NCBI GenBank assembly: GCA_000169995.1
Contig: AAZW01000008.1
Span: 62,001 to 126,000 of the forward strand
Direction of reading: 5' to 3'
Source of the DNA: Vibrionales bacterium SWAT-3
GTDB lineage: Bacteria > Pseudomonadota > Gammaproteobacteria > Enterobacterales > Vibrionaceae
Length of the DNA stretch: 64,000 nucleotides
The stretch's first letter is position 1; each line of letters opens with the position of its first letter. The notes below the pieces were generated by a model. That model was not told where the DNA came from. It made no database searches and saw only the letters and a list, made by a program, of their open reading frames with translations. A program made the position numbers and the translations under genes. This document shows, in pieces, positions 63,665-64,000 of this stretch.

Positions 63665-64000
63665 ATGAGTGCATCGAAGGCGAGCTGGAAAACGCCGCAA
63701 AACTTTTTATTATTGATTTCGATTGTTGTACCTATCGCGTTTTCGAGCTGGATGGCTCTGTTGAACAATTTCGTGATAGAGAAAGCGAACTTTGACGGTG
63801 CCGATATCGGCTTGCTGCAAAGCGTTCGTGAAATTCCAGGCTTTTTAGCTTTTACTGTGGTGTTTGTGCTGGCTTTCATCCGCGAGCAGCGCTTCATGTT
63901 GGTATCGCTGGCTATGCTCACTATCGGGACGGCGATTACTGGCTTGTTCCCTTCACTTACTGGCCTTTTGTTTACCACCATTTTGATGTCGACGGGCTTT
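63665..64000 (+). CDS. MFS transporter, N-terminal part (runs off window)
   Basis: 112 codons are present with no stop. The translation MSASKASWKTPQNFLLLISI, then VVPIAFSSWMALLNNFVIEK has a cytosolic N-terminus and three to four helices. GADIGLLQSVREIPGFLAF and IREQRFMLVSLAMLTIG resemble the motif A loop of an MFS carrier. The substrate is not predictable from this part. Confidence 0.8.
   Translation, partial: MSASKASWKTPQNFLLLISIVVPIAFSSWMALLNNFVIEKANFDGADIGLLQSVREIPGFLAFTVVFVLAFIREQRFMLVSLAMLTIGTAITGLFPSLTGLLFTTILMSTGF

Overview
The window looks like chromosomal DNA of a marine Vibrio, probably of the Splendidus clade and possibly chromosome 2. This rests on gene content (frmA-fghA, a YcgR-like PilZ protein, a Lon-like protease, a Tad locus, a Bcr/CflA exporter), moderate GC content, and many short Vibrio-style U-tail terminators. 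The species assignment is an inference from protein resemblance only.

Region 1 (1-12.1 kb) is mostly metabolic. It opens with the end of an ISAs1-type insertion sequence that has cut an aldB-like aldehyde dehydrogenase, removing its catalytic half. A divergent lysR/lysE exporter pair follows, directly trailed by a 29-codon vestige of a second aldehyde dehydrogenase. Next come a FadR-type gntR regulator divergent from an M20 amidohydrolase / YfcC carrier / DUF1028 operon with twin perfect palindromes between them, a NUDT6-like Nudix protein, two separate SMR exporters, and the glutathione-dependent formaldehyde pathway (frmA, fghA).

Region 2 (12.1-28.1 kb) is accessory. It holds a complete group II intron with its maturase, a recX-like gene, a fis-like pseudogene and a short tyrosine recombinase. 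A defence island follows: an AbiEi/AbiEii toxin-antitoxin pair, then a type I restriction-modification operon (hsdM, hsdS, a DUF6933-like gene, hsdR, a YgjP/SprT-type metallopeptidase and an HrgA-like gene). A complete ISAs1-family element closes the region. Its left 256 bp are identical, in inverted orientation, to the IS fragment at position 1, so the two copies bracket about 26.6 kb.

Region 3 (28.1-39.6 kb): the second IS copy abuts and beheads a GH116 glycosidase gene next to a LacI regulator. Then come a YejF-type double ABC ATPase with a TPR-like partner under a strong Fur-box candidate, a Lon-like protease, a PilZ protein, a small GNAT and a kinase-like phosphotransferase.

Region 4 (39.6-62.1 kb): about 20 kb of genes all lie on the minus strand. 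The order of transcription is a 1562-residue modular lipoprotein, flp pilin (59 aa), rcpC-rcpA-rcpB-tadZ-tadA-tadB-tadC-tadD-tadE-tadF-tadG (a Tad pilus with no tadV peptidase), then tlpA, DUF4266, DUF3570, apbE and dsbD. The last five form a compact, translationally coupled extracytoplasmic redox cluster. Its DUF3570 barrel carries a DSVSGAS motif resembling the acceptor site that ApbE flavinylates, and its DUF4266 protein ends in a Gly/Cys tail. I regard this cluster as the best candidate for an undescribed system. A near-consensus Fur box lies between the 1562-residue lipoprotein and a divergent poly-Asp lipoprotein gene.

Region 5 (62.1-64.0 kb) has a Bcr/CflA exporter and the start of another MFS transporter. 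I saw no tRNA, rRNA or CRISPR array.
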